Notes under the pieces: generated by a model | The model's input: the letters and a program-made list of their open reading frames with translations, nothing else | What the model was told of the DNA's origin: nothing | Database searches by the model: none | Shown here: positions 1 through 8,618 of the stretch, piece by piece | Numbering within the stretch: position 1 is the first letter of the stretch | Layout: each line of letters opens with the position of its first letter | Made by a program: the position numbers and the translations under genes | Assembly: GCF_900106995.1 (NCBI RefSeq) | Contig: NZ_FNOK01000026.1 | Location: 59,290-123,289, forward strand | Length of the DNA: 64,000 nt | Origin: Saccharopolyspora shandongensis | GTDB lineage: Bacteria; Actinomycetota; Actinomycetes; Mycobacteriales; Pseudonocardiaceae | Reading direction: 5' to 3'

Positions 1-1342
1 GGGCCTGGATGGTGGCCCGCGAGCCCGGCATGCTGAACACCGGGTACGTCGAGGCGGCCACCCCGGTGCCGACCAGCCACGGCCCGTCGCGGTGCGCGCG
101 CGGCGCCGGATCGCGCTCCGCCCAGCCGAACCGCCGCGCGCCCTCGCGCAGGCAGGCGACCAGGTTCCGGCTGGAGAACGGCCGGCCGGACTCGGGATCG
201 GTGTCCGGCTCGTTGCGGATGCGGAACTCGACGGGATCCAGGCCGCAGGCGATCGCCATCTCGTCCATGGCGACCTCCAGGCCGAACATGCCCGGCGCTT
301 CGCCGGGCGCGCGCATCCACGACGGCACCGGCACGTCGAGCTCGGCGAGCCGGTGCGTGGTGCGGCGGTTCGGTGCGGCGTACATGACGCGCGTGGGCAC
401 CGCGGTCTGCTCGGCGAACTCCTTGATCCGGGAGGTCTGCTCGACCACGTCGTGGCTGATCGCGCTCAGCACGCCGGCGGCGTCGCAGCCGAGCCGGATC
501 CGCTGGATGGTGCCGGTGCGGTAGCCGACCACCGAGAACATCTGCTGACGGGTCAGGACGAGCTTGGCCGGTCGCGGGGCGACGAGCTGAGCGGCCATCG
601 CGGCCAGCACCACGTGCGCGTGCGGAAGCCCCTTGGAACCGAAGCCGCCGCCGGTGTGCGGGCACACCACGTGGATCCGGTGCGGTTCCATGCCGAACAG
701 CGTCGCGATCGTGTCGCGCACCCAGTGCACGCCCTGCGTGGAGTCGTAGAGGGTGAGCTCGTCGTCGGTCCACATCGCGATGGTGGCGTGCGGTTCCAGC
801 GGGTTGTTGTGCTCCTGCGGCGTGGTGTAGGTGGCGTCGACGACCACCGCCGCGGCGGCCAGCGCGCCGTCCACGTCGCCGTCGTCGGTGTCGGTCGGGA
901 AGCCGCCGTTGACCTCGCCGGGCTTGACCAGGTCGGCGCGGGCGGGGTGGAGGGAAACGTCGTGGGTGCGGGTCTCGTAGCTCGGCCGCACCAGGTTCGC
1001 CGCCCGCCGGGCGGCCTCCACCGTCTCGGCGAGCACCGCGCCGATGAACTGCCCGCGGAAGGCGACCTCGGGAGACTGCAGGATCGCCAGTTCGGCGTCC
1101 TGGGTCGAGGCCAGCCGCGGCGCGTTCTCGTGGGTGAGCACGCCCAGCACGCCGGGTTCGCGCATCGCCGCCGCGGTGTCGATGCCGGTGATCCGCCCCA
1201 GCGCGATGTTCGCCTGCAGCGGGAACACGTGCACCGGCCGCTGGACCGGGTGCTCCGCCGCATACAGCGCGGCGCCCCGGACCTTCTCGTCGCCTTCGAT
1301 GCGGTCGACGGGCGCGCCGATCAGGCTGGTCGTGGCGGTCAT
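1..1342 (-). CDS. Molybdopterin-binding subunit of xanthine dehydrogenase/aldehyde oxidase family (3' end outside window)
   Basis: This is the large catalytic subunit of a molybdenum hydroxylase, which oxidises aldehydes or N-heterocycles at a molybdopterin-cytosine-dinucleotide centre. About 447 N-terminal codons are present; the family is usually 700-780 residues, so the rest lies beyond the left edge. The N-terminus reads MTATTSLIGAPVDRIEGDEK, followed by the VRGAALYAAE segment typical of the a/b hammerhead domain and a GVLGVLTHEN strand. Start codon 1340-1342 overlaps the stop of the FAD subunit by 4 nt (ATGA), so the genes are translationally coupled. The order Fe-S, FAD, Mo subunit matches the PaoABC/YagTSR type. 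The substrate cannot be read from the sequence. Confidence 0.9.
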   Translation of the reverse strand, partial: MTATTSLIGAPVDRIEGDEKVRGAALYAAEHPVQRPVHVFPLQANIALGRITGIDTAAAMREPGVLGVLTHENAPRLASTQDAELAILQSPEVAFRGQFIGAVLAETVEAARRAANLVRPSYETRTHDVSLHPARADLVKPGEVNGGFPTDTDDGDVDGALAAAAVVVDATYTTPQEHNNPLEPHATIAMWTDDELTLYDSTQGVHWVRDTIATLFGMEPHRIHVVCPHTGGGFGSKGLPHAHVVLAAMAAQLVAPRPAKLVLTRQQMFSVVGYRTGTIQRIRLGCDAAGVLSAISHDVVEQTSRIKEFAEQTAVPTRVMYAAPNRRTTHRLAELDVPVPSWMRAPGEAPGMFGLEVAMDEMAIACGLDPVEFRIRNEPDTDPESGRPFSSRNLVACLREGARRFGWAERDPAPRAHRDGPWLVGTGVAASTYPVFSMPGSRATIQA

Positions 1343-2325
1343 CGCCGCACCTCCGCGAGCTCGGCGAGGACGTCGACGATCATGTTGCGCGTCAACGGGA
1401 TCTTGAACTCGTTGCCGGGCAGCGGCCGCGCGTCGGCGAGCTCCGCATCGGCGGCCTCCCGGAACTTCTCCTCGGTCGCGGCGGCGCCGCGCAGCACCAT
1501 CTCGGCCCGCGTCGCCCGCCACGGCTTGTGGGCGACGCCGCCCAGCGCCAGCCGGACGTCCCGCAGCTCGCCGTCGGCGACGTCCACAGCTGCGGCCACC
1601 GACACCAGCGCGAACGCGTAGGACGCGCGGTCTCTGGCCTTGCGGTACCGGGAGTTCACCGCGAAGCCCAGCGACGGGATGTCGATCGAGGTGATCAGTT
1701 CGCCGTGCTCCAGGACGGTGTCCCGCTCCGGCTCGTCGTCGGGCAGCCGGTGCAGCCCGACCAGCGGGATCGCCCGCTGCCCGTGCGGCCCCTGGGTGTT
1801 CACCACCGCGTCGAGCGCGACCATCGCCACCGCCATGTCGGACGGGTGCGTGGCGACGCACGCATCGGACGTGCCGAGGATCGCGTGATCGCGGTGGAAG
1901 CCCTCCCGCGCCGGGCAACCCGTCCCGGGCTCCCGCTTGTTGCACGGCGTCGTCACGTCCTGGAAGTAGACGCATCTGGTGCGCTGCAACAGGTTCCCGC
2001 CCGTGGTCGCGAGGTTGCGCAGCTGGCCGGACGCGCCCGCCAGCACCGCCTGCGAGAGCATCGGGAAGCGCTCGCGGATCACCGGATCGGCCGCCAGCGC
2101 GGTGTTGGTGACCGCGGCGCCGATGCGCACGAACTCGGGGTGCTGCTCGATCCGGCCGGAGGTCAGCCGCCGGACGTCCACCAGCACGTCCGGCTGCTCG
2201 ACCTCCAGCTTCATGAGGTCCACCAGGTTGGTGCCGCCGGCCAGGAACGCGGCGGTGGGCGTCGCGGCGAGGGTGTCCACGGCGGTGGCGACGTCGGCGG
2301 CGCGCTGGTAGCGGAACGGCTTCAT
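1339..2325 (-). CDS. FAD-binding subunit of xanthine dehydrogenase/aldehyde oxidase
   Basis: This 328-residue middle subunit passes electrons from the 2Fe-2S clusters to FAD. The start MKPFRYQRAADVATAVDTL is chosen because it overlaps the stop of the upstream Fe-S subunit by 4 nt; a reading 19 residues longer would run inside that gene. FLAGGTNLVDLMK near residue 30 is the FAD-binding GGTN loop of the PCMH fold. A Cys-rich segment (TRCVYFQD, then a CNKREPGTGC stretch) at about residues 120-140 matches the extra [4Fe-4S] site of PaoB-type proteins; that cofactor is inferred. The C-terminal half is the CO-dehydrogenase flavoprotein C domain. It is the second gene of a three-gene operon. Confidence 0.93.
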   Translation of the reverse strand: MKPFRYQRAADVATAVDTLAATPTAAFLAGGTNLVDLMKLEVEQPDVLVDVRRLTSGRIEQHPEFVRIGAAVTNTALAADPVIRERFPMLSQAVLAGASGQLRNLATTGGNLLQRTRCVYFQDVTTPCNKREPGTGCPAREGFHRDHAILGTSDACVATHPSDMAVAMVALDAVVNTQGPHGQRAIPLVGLHRLPDDEPERDTVLEHGELITSIDIPSLGFAVNSRYRKARDRASYAFALVSVAAAVDVADGELRDVRLALGGVAHKPWRATRAEMVLRGAAATEEKFREAADAELADARPLPGNEFKIPLTRNMIVDVLAELAEVRR

Positions 2326-2813
2326 CGCTGCGCCACCTCCGCGATGGCCGGGACGATGTTGGCGTACGCGCCGCAGCGGCACAGGTTGCCGCTCATCCGC
2401 TCGCGGATCTCATCGGCCAGCCCGGCGCCGTCCGCGGTGACCGCGCTCGGCTCGCCGTCGCGCATCTCGCACAGCACGCCGACGGCGGAACAAACCTGGC
2501 CGGGCGTGCAGTACCCGCACTGGAACGCGTCGTGCTCGATGAACGCCCGCTGCACCGGGTGCAGGTCGGCGCCGACGAGGCCGTCGGCGGTGCGGAACTC
2601 GGCACCGTCGAAGGCCACCGCGAGCATCAGGCAGCTGTTGACCCTGCGGTCGCCCATCAGCAGGGTGCACGCACCGCACTGGCCGTGGTCGCAACCCTTC
2701 TTCGCGCTGGTGATCCCGAGTCCTTCCCGCAGGGCGTCGAGCACGGTCGTGCGCGTGTCGACGGTGAACCGGTGTTCGGTCCCGTCCACGACGAGGGTGA
2801 TTTCGGCTTCCAC
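2322..2813 (-). CDS. 2Fe-2S subunit of xanthine dehydrogenase/aldehyde oxidase
   Basis: This 163-residue electron-transfer subunit carries two [2Fe-2S] clusters. The plant-ferredoxin-like N-terminus has GCDHGQCGACTLL at about residues 40-52, the first cluster. The C-terminal helical domain has CGYCTPGQ and GNLCRCGAY, the second cluster. There is no twin-arginine signal before the start, so the enzyme is probably cytoplasmic, unlike periplasmic PaoA of enterobacteria. It is the first gene of the operon and is followed by the FAD and molybdopterin subunits with 4-nt overlaps. The 75-nt gap upstream holds the promoter. No Mo-cofactor maturation gene is visible, although one could lie beyond the left edge. 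Confidence 0.95.
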   Translation of the reverse strand: MEAEITLVVDGTEHRFTVDTRTTVLDALREGLGITSAKKGCDHGQCGACTLLMGDRRVNSCLMLAVAFDGAEFRTADGLVGADLHPVQRAFIEHDAFQCGYCTPGQVCSAVGVLCEMRDGEPSAVTADGAGLADEIRERMSGNLCRCGAYANIVPAIAEVAQR

Positions 2814-2888
2814 GGTCCCTCCCCTCGAACGAACCTGTTCGACAGGCGTACCCGGGAGGCCGCCGGGTCACGCACGCGCAGGCGAGCG

Positions 2889-3791
2889 TCAACCGGGTTT
2901 GCCGGGATGCGGAAAGTCGCTCCCGGATCGCGCATCTTCCAGATCCGCCCAGGGGTCGTCCTTCTGCGCCAGCCGCCGCGCCATGTTCGCCAGGCCGTAG
3001 GACTGCGGCGTCACGCGGCCGAGCTCGTCGAGGTCGAACGGGGTCGCGGCCGGTGCTCCGGGGCGGGCGCGCAGCGAGTAGGGCGCGATCATCGTCTGGC
3101 CGTAGGCGTTGCGGTTGGTGTCCAGGAAGATCCGGTCGCCTCGCTTGTCCTTGCGCTGCTCGACGGTGAGCCGGTCCGGCTCGTCGCGCGCCATCGCCTC
3201 GGCGAGCTCCCGGATGGCGGCCCGGACCTCGTCGAATCCCCGATCGCCGCGCAGCGGGGCGGCGATGTGGAATCCCCTGCCGCCGGTGGCCTGCACGTGC
3301 GGCGACAGCCCGGCGTCCCGGAACCGCTCGCACCCCAGCCGCACCACGTCGCGGAGTTCGGACAGCTCCACCCCGTCCGGCGGATCCAGGTCCAGCACGG
3401 CGAGCACCGGGAGATCCAGATCATCCACAGTGGACAGTCCGATGTGGAACTCCAGGCACGCCTGACCGGCCAGGTAGAGCAGGGTCGCCGCATCGTCGAC
3501 GACGACGTGGTGCACCGCGCCCGGCGCGCCTCGCTGCGGCACGGCCGCCACCCGCACCCAATCCGGGAAGTGGTTCGACGCCTCCTTCTGGAAGAACCCG
3601 GCGGAACCGATGCCGTCCGGGAAACGGCGCAGCGTCATCGGTTTGCCGCGCGCGTGCGCGACCAGGACCGCCGCCACCGACCGGAAGTACTCGGCCACGT
3701 CCCGCTTCCGGTAACCGTCATCGGGGTACAGGACCTTGTCCGGGTTGGAGAGCTCGATCCGCCGCCCCTCCACCTCGACCCGCGCGGTCAC
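2889..3791 (-). CDS. Stand-alone LigD-type polymerase/primase domain protein
   Basis: This 300-residue protein matches the archaeo-eukaryotic-primase-like polymerase domain of NHEJ ligase D. In mycobacteria that domain fills gaps at double-strand breaks, preferring ribonucleotides. Visible motifs are ELSNPDKVLYP at the N-terminus, LDLDPPDG with the paired catalytic aspartates near residue 135, the TGGRGFHI loop, and FLDTNRNAYGQTMIAPYS, which leads to the conserved TPFDLDEL segment. There is no nuclease or ligase domain and no Ku gene nearby, so it is a single-domain form, as is common in actinobacteria. The GTG start at 3789-3791 is the first available and has only a weak ribosome site. It is probably expressed separately from the oxidase operon. 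Confidence 0.88.
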   Translation of the reverse strand: MTARVEVEGRRIELSNPDKVLYPDDGYRKRDVAEYFRSVAAVLVAHARGKPMTLRRFPDGIGSAGFFQKEASNHFPDWVRVAAVPQRGAPGAVHHVVVDDAATLLYLAGQACLEFHIGLSTVDDLDLPVLAVLDLDPPDGVELSELRDVVRLGCERFRDAGLSPHVQATGGRGFHIAAPLRGDRGFDEVRAAIRELAEAMARDEPDRLTVEQRKDKRGDRIFLDTNRNAYGQTMIAPYSLRARPGAPAATPFDLDELGRVTPQSYGLANMARRLAQKDDPWADLEDARSGSDFPHPGKPG

Positions 3792-3924
3792 GGGCGATCA
3801 CCGCGGAGCGTTCGCGGTAGGTCGGGGGGCTTCCTCTTGGACATGCCGTCGGCGTACCCGGCGCGCGGCCGGTTTCAACCGGCACCCGGCTGCTCCGGGG
3901 GCGGGCGGGGTCGGCAGGAAGTGG

Positions 3925-3982
3925 GTGAGGTGAACGGACCGTTCGTCCCGCCTACCGAGGCGAACGGTCCGTTCACTCCTCA
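3925..3982. repeat. Long inverted repeat upstream of the LigD-like gene
   Basis: The 16-nt arm GTGAACGGACCGTTCG at 3930-3945 is repeated in reverse complement at 3961-3976 with a 15-nt loop. Each arm is itself nearly palindromic (AACGG-A-CCGTT). With a 2-nt bulge the similarity extends outward through GTGAGG. It lies between the start of the LigD-like gene and the acyl-CoA dehydrogenase remnant, so it could be an operator, a terminator for a lost gene, or a mobile hairpin. Confidence 0.6.
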
Positions 3983-4033
3983 CTCCGAACCCGATGCGAC
4001 GGTCGTCTTCGACGCGGCCGAGGCCCGGGCGCT

Positions 4034-4834
4034 GTGCGCGTGCACTGCCAGGGGTTCTCCGAGCCCGGCGCGGGGTCGGACCTCGCGAGCCTGCGCACCA
4101 CGGGCGTCGTCGACGGCGACGAGCTGGTCGTCCACGGGCACAAGATCTGGACCTCCGGCGCGACCGAGGCGAACACGATGTTCCTGCTCTGCCGCACGGA
4201 CCCGGACGCCGAGCGGCACCGCGGCCTGACCTACGTGCTGGTGCCGATGTCCGGCAACGGCATCGAGGTCCGACCGATCCGGCAGATGGCCGGCGGGCAC
4301 GGCTACGGCGAGGAGTTCATCGACGGCGCCCGCGCCCCGCTGTCCAACGTGATCGGTGGGCTCGGCGACGGCTGGCGCGTGGCGATGACCACGCTCGGCG
4401 CCGAACGGGCCGGCGAGATCACCACGCAGTACCCCGGTTACCGCGCGGAGTTCGACCGGTTGGTGGCGCGGCTGCGCGACCTCGGCAGGCTGGCCGACCC
4501 GCTGGTGCGCGACGAGCTCGCCCGGCTGCTGATCCGCGTCGAGCTGATGCGCTTCACCGGCCGCCGCGTCGCCGACGAGCTGCGCGCCGGGAACCCGGCT
4601 CGGGAACTGCTGGCGATCGACAAGGTCAACTGGTCGGAGCTGCACTGCGACCTCGGTGCCGCCGTGATGTCCCTGCAGGGGCTCGGCGGCCTGGTCCGCC
4701 CGGACGGCGACGGCTACCCGGTCGACGAGTTCCGGCGCGCCTTCCTGGAGAGCCGCGGGCGGCGGATCGCGCGCGGCACCAACCAGATCCAGCGCAACAT
4801 CATCGCCGAACGCGTTCTCGGCCTGCCGAAGTGA
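4034..4834 (+). pseudogene. Acyl-CoA dehydrogenase, N-terminally truncated
   Basis: The 266 readable residues match the middle and C-terminal parts of acyl-CoA dehydrogenases (usually about 380-400). GFSEPGAGSDLASLRT is the FAD/substrate-binding loop, followed by HGHKIWTSGA, the beta-barrel, and the C-terminal helical domain ending RGTNQIQRNIIAERVLGLPK. About 120 N-terminal residues, forming the first helical domain, are missing. The upstream DNA has no match in any frame and instead holds a large inverted repeat. The only start near the break is an unsupported GTG. The body of the frame is undamaged, so this looks like a recent deletion; a functional short protein is unlikely. Confidence 0.8.
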
Positions 4835-5015
4835 CCGCACGGCGACCCGGAACCGAGCCGGCCCGGTTGCGGGTCGATACGGCCGTTCGCGGGATGTCCG
4901 TTCGCTGGGCAGCGGCCTCTCGTTGAGACGATCGGGTGAAGTGTGGAACTCCGGGCCGCAGCATTTGGTCCTATGGGGCGAGAAACCGACTGGGGCCGAG
5001 CCCGGGAGAAGACCT

Positions 5016-5231
5016 ATGCAGCAGCACGTGTACGCCGAACTGATCGGCGGCCCCGAAGACGGCCGCTCGTTCATCATCCCCGCGCCGGACACGGACTTAC
5101 CCCTCGGCCAGTTCACCTTCCCGTCCCCGCGAGACGGCGAAGCGCCGTGCGCCCGCTACGACCGGCACGACCGGCGCGCGGACGGCGTGTGGCGCTACCA
5201 GTACGCGGGCGAGCACAACATCCTCCGCTGA
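5016..5231 (+). CDS. Small hypothetical protein (71 aa)
   Basis: This short protein begins MQQHVYAELIGGPEDGRSF and has a compact beta-rich pattern ending YQYAGEHNILR. The GGPEDG motif near the start is common in short actinobacterial and phage hypothetical proteins. A GGGAGAA ribosome site lies just upstream of the ATG, which supports this start over a longer in-frame reading from 4923. I do not recognise a function. It stands alone between the acyl-CoA dehydrogenase remnant and the CoA-transferase gene. Confidence 0.6.
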   Translation: MQQHVYAELIGGPEDGRSFIIPAPDTDLPLGQFTFPSPRDGEAPCARYDRHDRRADGVWRYQYAGEHNILR

Positions 5232-5379
5232 CGCCACCCCAGTCCTCAGTGGATCCTCCTCCTGGTCACGCCACGTGACCACTGCGGTCACGCCGCGTTC
5301 GCGAATCAGTCCAGCCGCGAGCGCGGCGAATCGTTAGCCTGCACAAGGAATTCCGCGCGGCACCAGTCCAGGAGGAACC

Positions 5380-6861
5380 GTGTCCCTCACCGAGCGAATC
5401 AGCAAGGCGATCGCAGCGCCCGCCACCGACGACGCCTTCGATCCGAACGCCGAGCTCGCCGACCTGCTGGCCGGCGTCGGGCTGGACCCGGCGGACTCCG
5501 GTGGGCGCGTCTCCTTCCTCGGCGCCGACCCGGTGGTGCCGAGCCCGCTGCGGCTGGGCGGGGCCGCGGGCATCGCGCTGGCCGCCAAGTCGGTCGTGAT
5601 GGCCAAGATCTGGCAGCTGCGCGGCGGGCGCGGCCAGGACATCTCGGTGGACCTGCGCACGGCCCCGCACCGGCTGTGCCCGTTCTACGACCGCCGGTGG
5701 GAGCTGCTCAACGGCTATCCCGGCGCGAGCCCGGCGAACCCGAGCAACGCGCTGGGCTTCGCCTTCTACCGCACCGCCGACGACCGGTGGGTCATGCCGC
5801 TCAACCCGTACCCGAAGCTCAAGATGGGGGCGCAGAAGCTGCTGGGCGTGCCGGACGACGCTGCGGCGGTGGGCCGAGCCATCGCCGGCTGGCGGGCCCG
5901 CGACCTGGAGGAGGCCGGCGAGGCCGCAGGCGTGGTCATGCCGATGCTGCGCAGTCCGGCGGAGCTGCTCGCCGAGGTCCAGTACCGCGACTTCTTCGCC
6001 GACATGCCGCTGATCGAGATCACCAAGATCGGCGAGAGCGACCCCGAACCGTTCCGCCCCGGCAGCGCGCCGCTGGACGGCGTCCGCGCGCTGGGCATGG
6101 GGCACGTGATCGCCGGGGCCGGCGTCGGACGCGCGCTGGCGCTGCACGGCGCGGACGCGCTCAACATCTGGCGCCCCGGCGAACTCGAGCACGACACCAC
6201 CTACATCACCGCCAACGTCGGCGTCCGATCGGCCACAGTGGACCCGTACCGGCCGGAGGGCGCCGCGCTGATCCGGCGGCTGCTCGCCGGCGCCGACGTG
6301 TTCTACGCCAACCGCCGGCCCGGCTACCTGGAATCGATCGGGCTGTCGCCGGAGAAAGCGGCCGCCACCCGGCCGGGCATCATCCACGCCACCGCGATGC
6401 TCAACGGCAGCGCCGGGCCGTGGGCACAGCGGGTCGGCTTCGACCAGTCCGCGGGCAGCCTGGTGGGCATGATGAACCTCGAAGGCGACGGCGAGACGCC
6501 GGCGCTGCCGCCGATCCTGGTGGTCAACGACTACATCGTGTCGTGGCTGCTCGCGCTCGGCGTCGGCCAGGCGCTCGTCCGCCGCGCCACCGAGGGCGGC
6601 AGCTATCGCGTGCACGTCTCCCTGACCCGGGCCGCCTTGTGGATCCTGAGCATGGGCATCTTCGACCGCGACTACGCCCACGCCGTCGCGGGCACCGGCG
6701 AGGAGCACGCCTACCTGGATCCGGAGACCTTCACCGCCGACACGCCCCTCGGCCGCTACCAGGGCGTCACCGACCAGGTCCGCATGTCGGAAACCCCGGG
6801 GGCCTACCGGCACGTCCTCCTCCCCCGCGGTGCCGGCCGCCCCGAGTGGCTCCCCCGCTGA
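5380..6861 (+). CDS. CoA-transferase family III (CaiB/BaiF) protein
   Basis: This 493-residue protein is of the class III CoA-transferase type, which moves CoA between carboxylic acids. Recognisable parts are GQDISVDLRTAPHRL near residue 85, a segment GLSPEKAAATRPGIIHATAM that parallels the GYG/RPDL(I)Y signature region, and FDQSAGSLVGMM. It is longer than the usual 380-400 residues and has a rearranged N-terminal part, so it belongs to a divergent actinobacterial subgroup; the acyl substrate is unknown. The GTG start follows AGGAGGAACC. It stands alone downstream of a decayed acyl-CoA dehydrogenase, which may be the remnant of a shared acyl-CoA pathway. Confidence 0.8.
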   Translation: MSLTERISKAIAAPATDDAFDPNAELADLLAGVGLDPADSGGRVSFLGADPVVPSPLRLGGAAGIALAAKSVVMAKIWQLRGGRGQDISVDLRTAPHRLCPFYDRRWELLNGYPGASPANPSNALGFAFYRTADDRWVMPLNPYPKLKMGAQKLLGVPDDAAAVGRAIAGWRARDLEEAGEAAGVVMPMLRSPAELLAEVQYRDFFADMPLIEITKIGESDPEPFRPGSAPLDGVRALGMGHVIAGAGVGRALALHGADALNIWRPGELEHDTTYITANVGVRSATVDPYRPEGAALIRRLLAGADVFYANRRPGYLESIGLSPEKAAATRPGIIHATAMLNGSAGPWAQRVGFDQSAGSLVGMMNLEGDGETPALPPILVVNDYIVSWLLALGVGQALVRRATEGGSYRVHVSLTRAALWILSMGIFDRDYAHAVAGTGEEHAYLDPETFTADTPLGRYQGVTDQVRMSETPGAYRHVLLPRGAGRPEWLPR

Positions 6862-6869
6862 CCGCGACC

Positions 6870-6890
6870 CGTGCGCACTTCGTGCTGCTA
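6870..6890. repeat. Broken copy of the 12-nt-loop hairpin family
   Basis: CGTGCGCACTTCGTG followed by CTGCTA matches the left arm and the first half of the loop of the hairpins at 23284, 32239 and 61738. The right arm is absent: the dispersed repeat starts at the next base (6891). Confidence 0.55.
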
Positions 6891-7134
6891 AAGAGGTTGT
6901 TTGGATGTCGTGGTGTTGAGGTGTGGTAACGCGGGGTTTTGTCTTTGAAGCGGCGCAGCCGCTTAGCCCACCCTCGCAGCTTGCACCGCCGCGGGTTCTC
7001 AGGCGTCTTCTCGCGAGGACAGCCCCGGCGTGGTGAATTGGCATTCATGAGTCGGGGATCCCACAGCGAGAAGGCGACAGCAACTCCCGCAGGGGGGCCG
7101 CTACCTGCACCGCCACGCAAAACGAGCCTGGAAA
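6891..7134 (-). repeat. Dispersed ~250-bp repeat, copy 1
   Basis: Read on the minus strand, this stretch aligns along almost its whole length with 41172-41427, and in its first part with 9679-9826. Shared blocks include GCGGTGCAGGTAGCGG, GAGAACCCGCGGCGGTGC, GGGTGGGCTAAGCGGCTG and CGCCGCTTCAAA. It fills most of the gap between the CoA-transferase and exonuclease genes. Short frames inside it look like translated repeat rather than a gene. Confidence 0.75.
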
Positions 7135-7187
7135 CAGCCGGGGTGCCCCTCGCCGCCGGTGACGGGGTGGTGTGACAGGGTTCGGGC

Positions 7188-7985
7188 ATGCGGATCGCTA
7201 CCTGGAACGTCAACTCCGTCGGCGCCCGGTTGCCCAAGCTGATCGACTGGCTGGGCAAGGCCGAACCGGACGTCCTGTGCGTCCAGGAGCTCAAGTGCGC
7301 CGCCGACGCCTTCCCCGTCGACGAGGTCGGCGAGCTCGGCTACGAGGTCGCCGCGCACGGCACCGGGCGCTGGAACGGCGTGGCGGTGCTGTCCAAGGTC
7401 GGCATCGACGAGGTGCGCCGCGGGCTGCTCGACGAGCCGGGCTTCCAGGCCGACGGCGCGATGTTCGAGACCCAGGAACCCAGGGCGATCGGCGCGACGT
7501 GCGGCGGCGTGCGGATGTGGTCGGTGTACGTCCCGAACGGCCGTGAGGTCGGGCACCCGCACTACGCCTACAAGCTGCGGTGGCTCGACGCGCTGCGCGC
7601 CACGGCCATCGAGGAGCTGGCCGCCGACCGGCCGTTCGCCGTGCTCGGCGACTTCAACATCGCCCCGACCGACGCCGACGTCTGGGACATCGCGGCCTTC
7701 GAGGGCAGCACCCACGTCACCGAGGACGAGCGCAAGGCGCTCGCCGCGCTCGCGGAGACCGGCCTCGCCGAGGTCTACCCGCGGGCGCTGAAGTACGACG
7801 TCCCGTTCACCTACTGGGACTACCGCCAGCTGCGCTTCCCGAACAACCAGGGCATGCGCATCGACCTGGTCTACGGCAACGAGCGCTTCACCGGTGCGGT
7901 CGCGGACTCCTACGTGGATCGCGAGGCCCGCAAGGGCAAGGGCACCTCCGACCACACCCCGGTGGTCGTCGACCTCGACCTCTGA
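7188..7985 (+). CDS. xth: Exodeoxyribonuclease III (AP endonuclease)
   Basis: This 265-residue endonuclease/exonuclease/phosphatase-fold enzyme cleaves abasic sites and 3'-blocked DNA in base-excision repair. MRIATWNVNSVGARL at the N-terminus, LCVQELKC with the Mg-binding Glu near residue 35, SVYVPNG, FAVLGDFNIAPTDADVW with the catalytic Asp-Asn pair, and GMRIDLVYG then TSDHTPVVVDLDL with the final Asp-His give a complete active site. The length is standard. It is monocistronic and lies downstream of repeat copy 1. Confidence 0.96.
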   Translation: MRIATWNVNSVGARLPKLIDWLGKAEPDVLCVQELKCAADAFPVDEVGELGYEVAAHGTGRWNGVAVLSKVGIDEVRRGLLDEPGFQADGAMFETQEPRAIGATCGGVRMWSVYVPNGREVGHPHYAYKLRWLDALRATAIEELAADRPFAVLGDFNIAPTDADVWDIAAFEGSTHVTEDERKALAALAETGLAEVYPRALKYDVPFTYWDYRQLRFPNNQGMRIDLVYGNERFTGAVADSYVDREARKGKGTSDHTPVVVDLDL

Positions 7986-8015
7986 CGCGCGCCGCCGCCA
8001 GGCGGCGGCGCGCTC

Positions 8016-8513
8016 TCACCGCTCGGGTTCGAACTCGTCGAAGATCAGCCAGGTGTGGCAGTTCCGGACCCCGGGCAGCGACTGGATGTGGTCGAAGACC
8101 AGGTTCCGCAGCGACAGGTTGTCCTCGGTCCGGACCCGCACCACGAAGTCGAAGTCCCCGGCCACCAGCGCCACGTGCTCGACGCCGCTGGTCGCGGCCA
8201 GCCGCCGGGACACCTCGGGCCAGGCGCCCTGCTCGATGGACAGGCCGATGAGGGCCGCCGTGCCCCGGCCCACCTTGACCGGGTCGACCCGCGCGTGGAA
8301 ACCCGTGATCACCCCGCTGGAGATCAGCCGCTCCACGCGGCTGTGCGCGTTGGTGCGGGAGATGCTCACTCGCTCCGCCAGCGTGCGGACAGACATCCGC
8401 CCGTCCCGGCCCAGCTCCTCGACGATCCGCGCGTCGATCTCGTCCAGCGCCGGTGCCGATCGTCCGGACCGGCCGCCCCGCGAATCGATCCCGATGGACG
8501 TTTGGTCGACCAT
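8016..8513 (-). CDS. Lrp/AsnC family transcriptional regulator
   Basis: This 165-residue regulator has an N-terminal winged HTH (LDEIDARIVEELGRDGRMSVRTLAERVSISRTNAHSRVERL, about residues 23-63; segment quoted in parts: ALDEIDARIVEELG, RTLAERVSIS, NAHSRVERL) and a C-terminal RAM ligand domain with DFDFVVRVRT and GVRNCHTWLIF. It is divergent from the branched-chain keto-acid dehydrogenase operon, starting 105 bp away. This is the position of BkdR-type regulators, so branched-chain amino acids are the likely effector (inference). A GAGGAAG ribosome site precedes the ATG. The shared gap at 8514-8618 should hold its operators. Confidence 0.92.
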   Translation of the reverse strand: MVDQTSIGIDSRGGRSGRSAPALDEIDARIVEELGRDGRMSVRTLAERVSISRTNAHSRVERLISSGVITGFHARVDPVKVGRGTAALIGLSIEQGAWPEVSRRLAATSGVEHVALVAGDFDFVVRVRTEDNLSLRNLVFDHIQSLPGVRNCHTWLIFDEFEPER

Positions 8514-8618
8514 GTTGCTTCCTCGATGCCGTTCGTTCCGATTATCCCGCCATGACTTGTATCACGTGAGCGACTTGGCCGACCATCTCAAGCCAGTCGT
8601 CCTGAGGAGGTTTCGGTC

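Noticed and set aside
92..1621. Long open frame on the plus strand opposite the molybdenum hydroxylase
   Set aside because: It is Arg/Gly/His-rich with no domain; it is the antisense shadow of a GC-rich gene.
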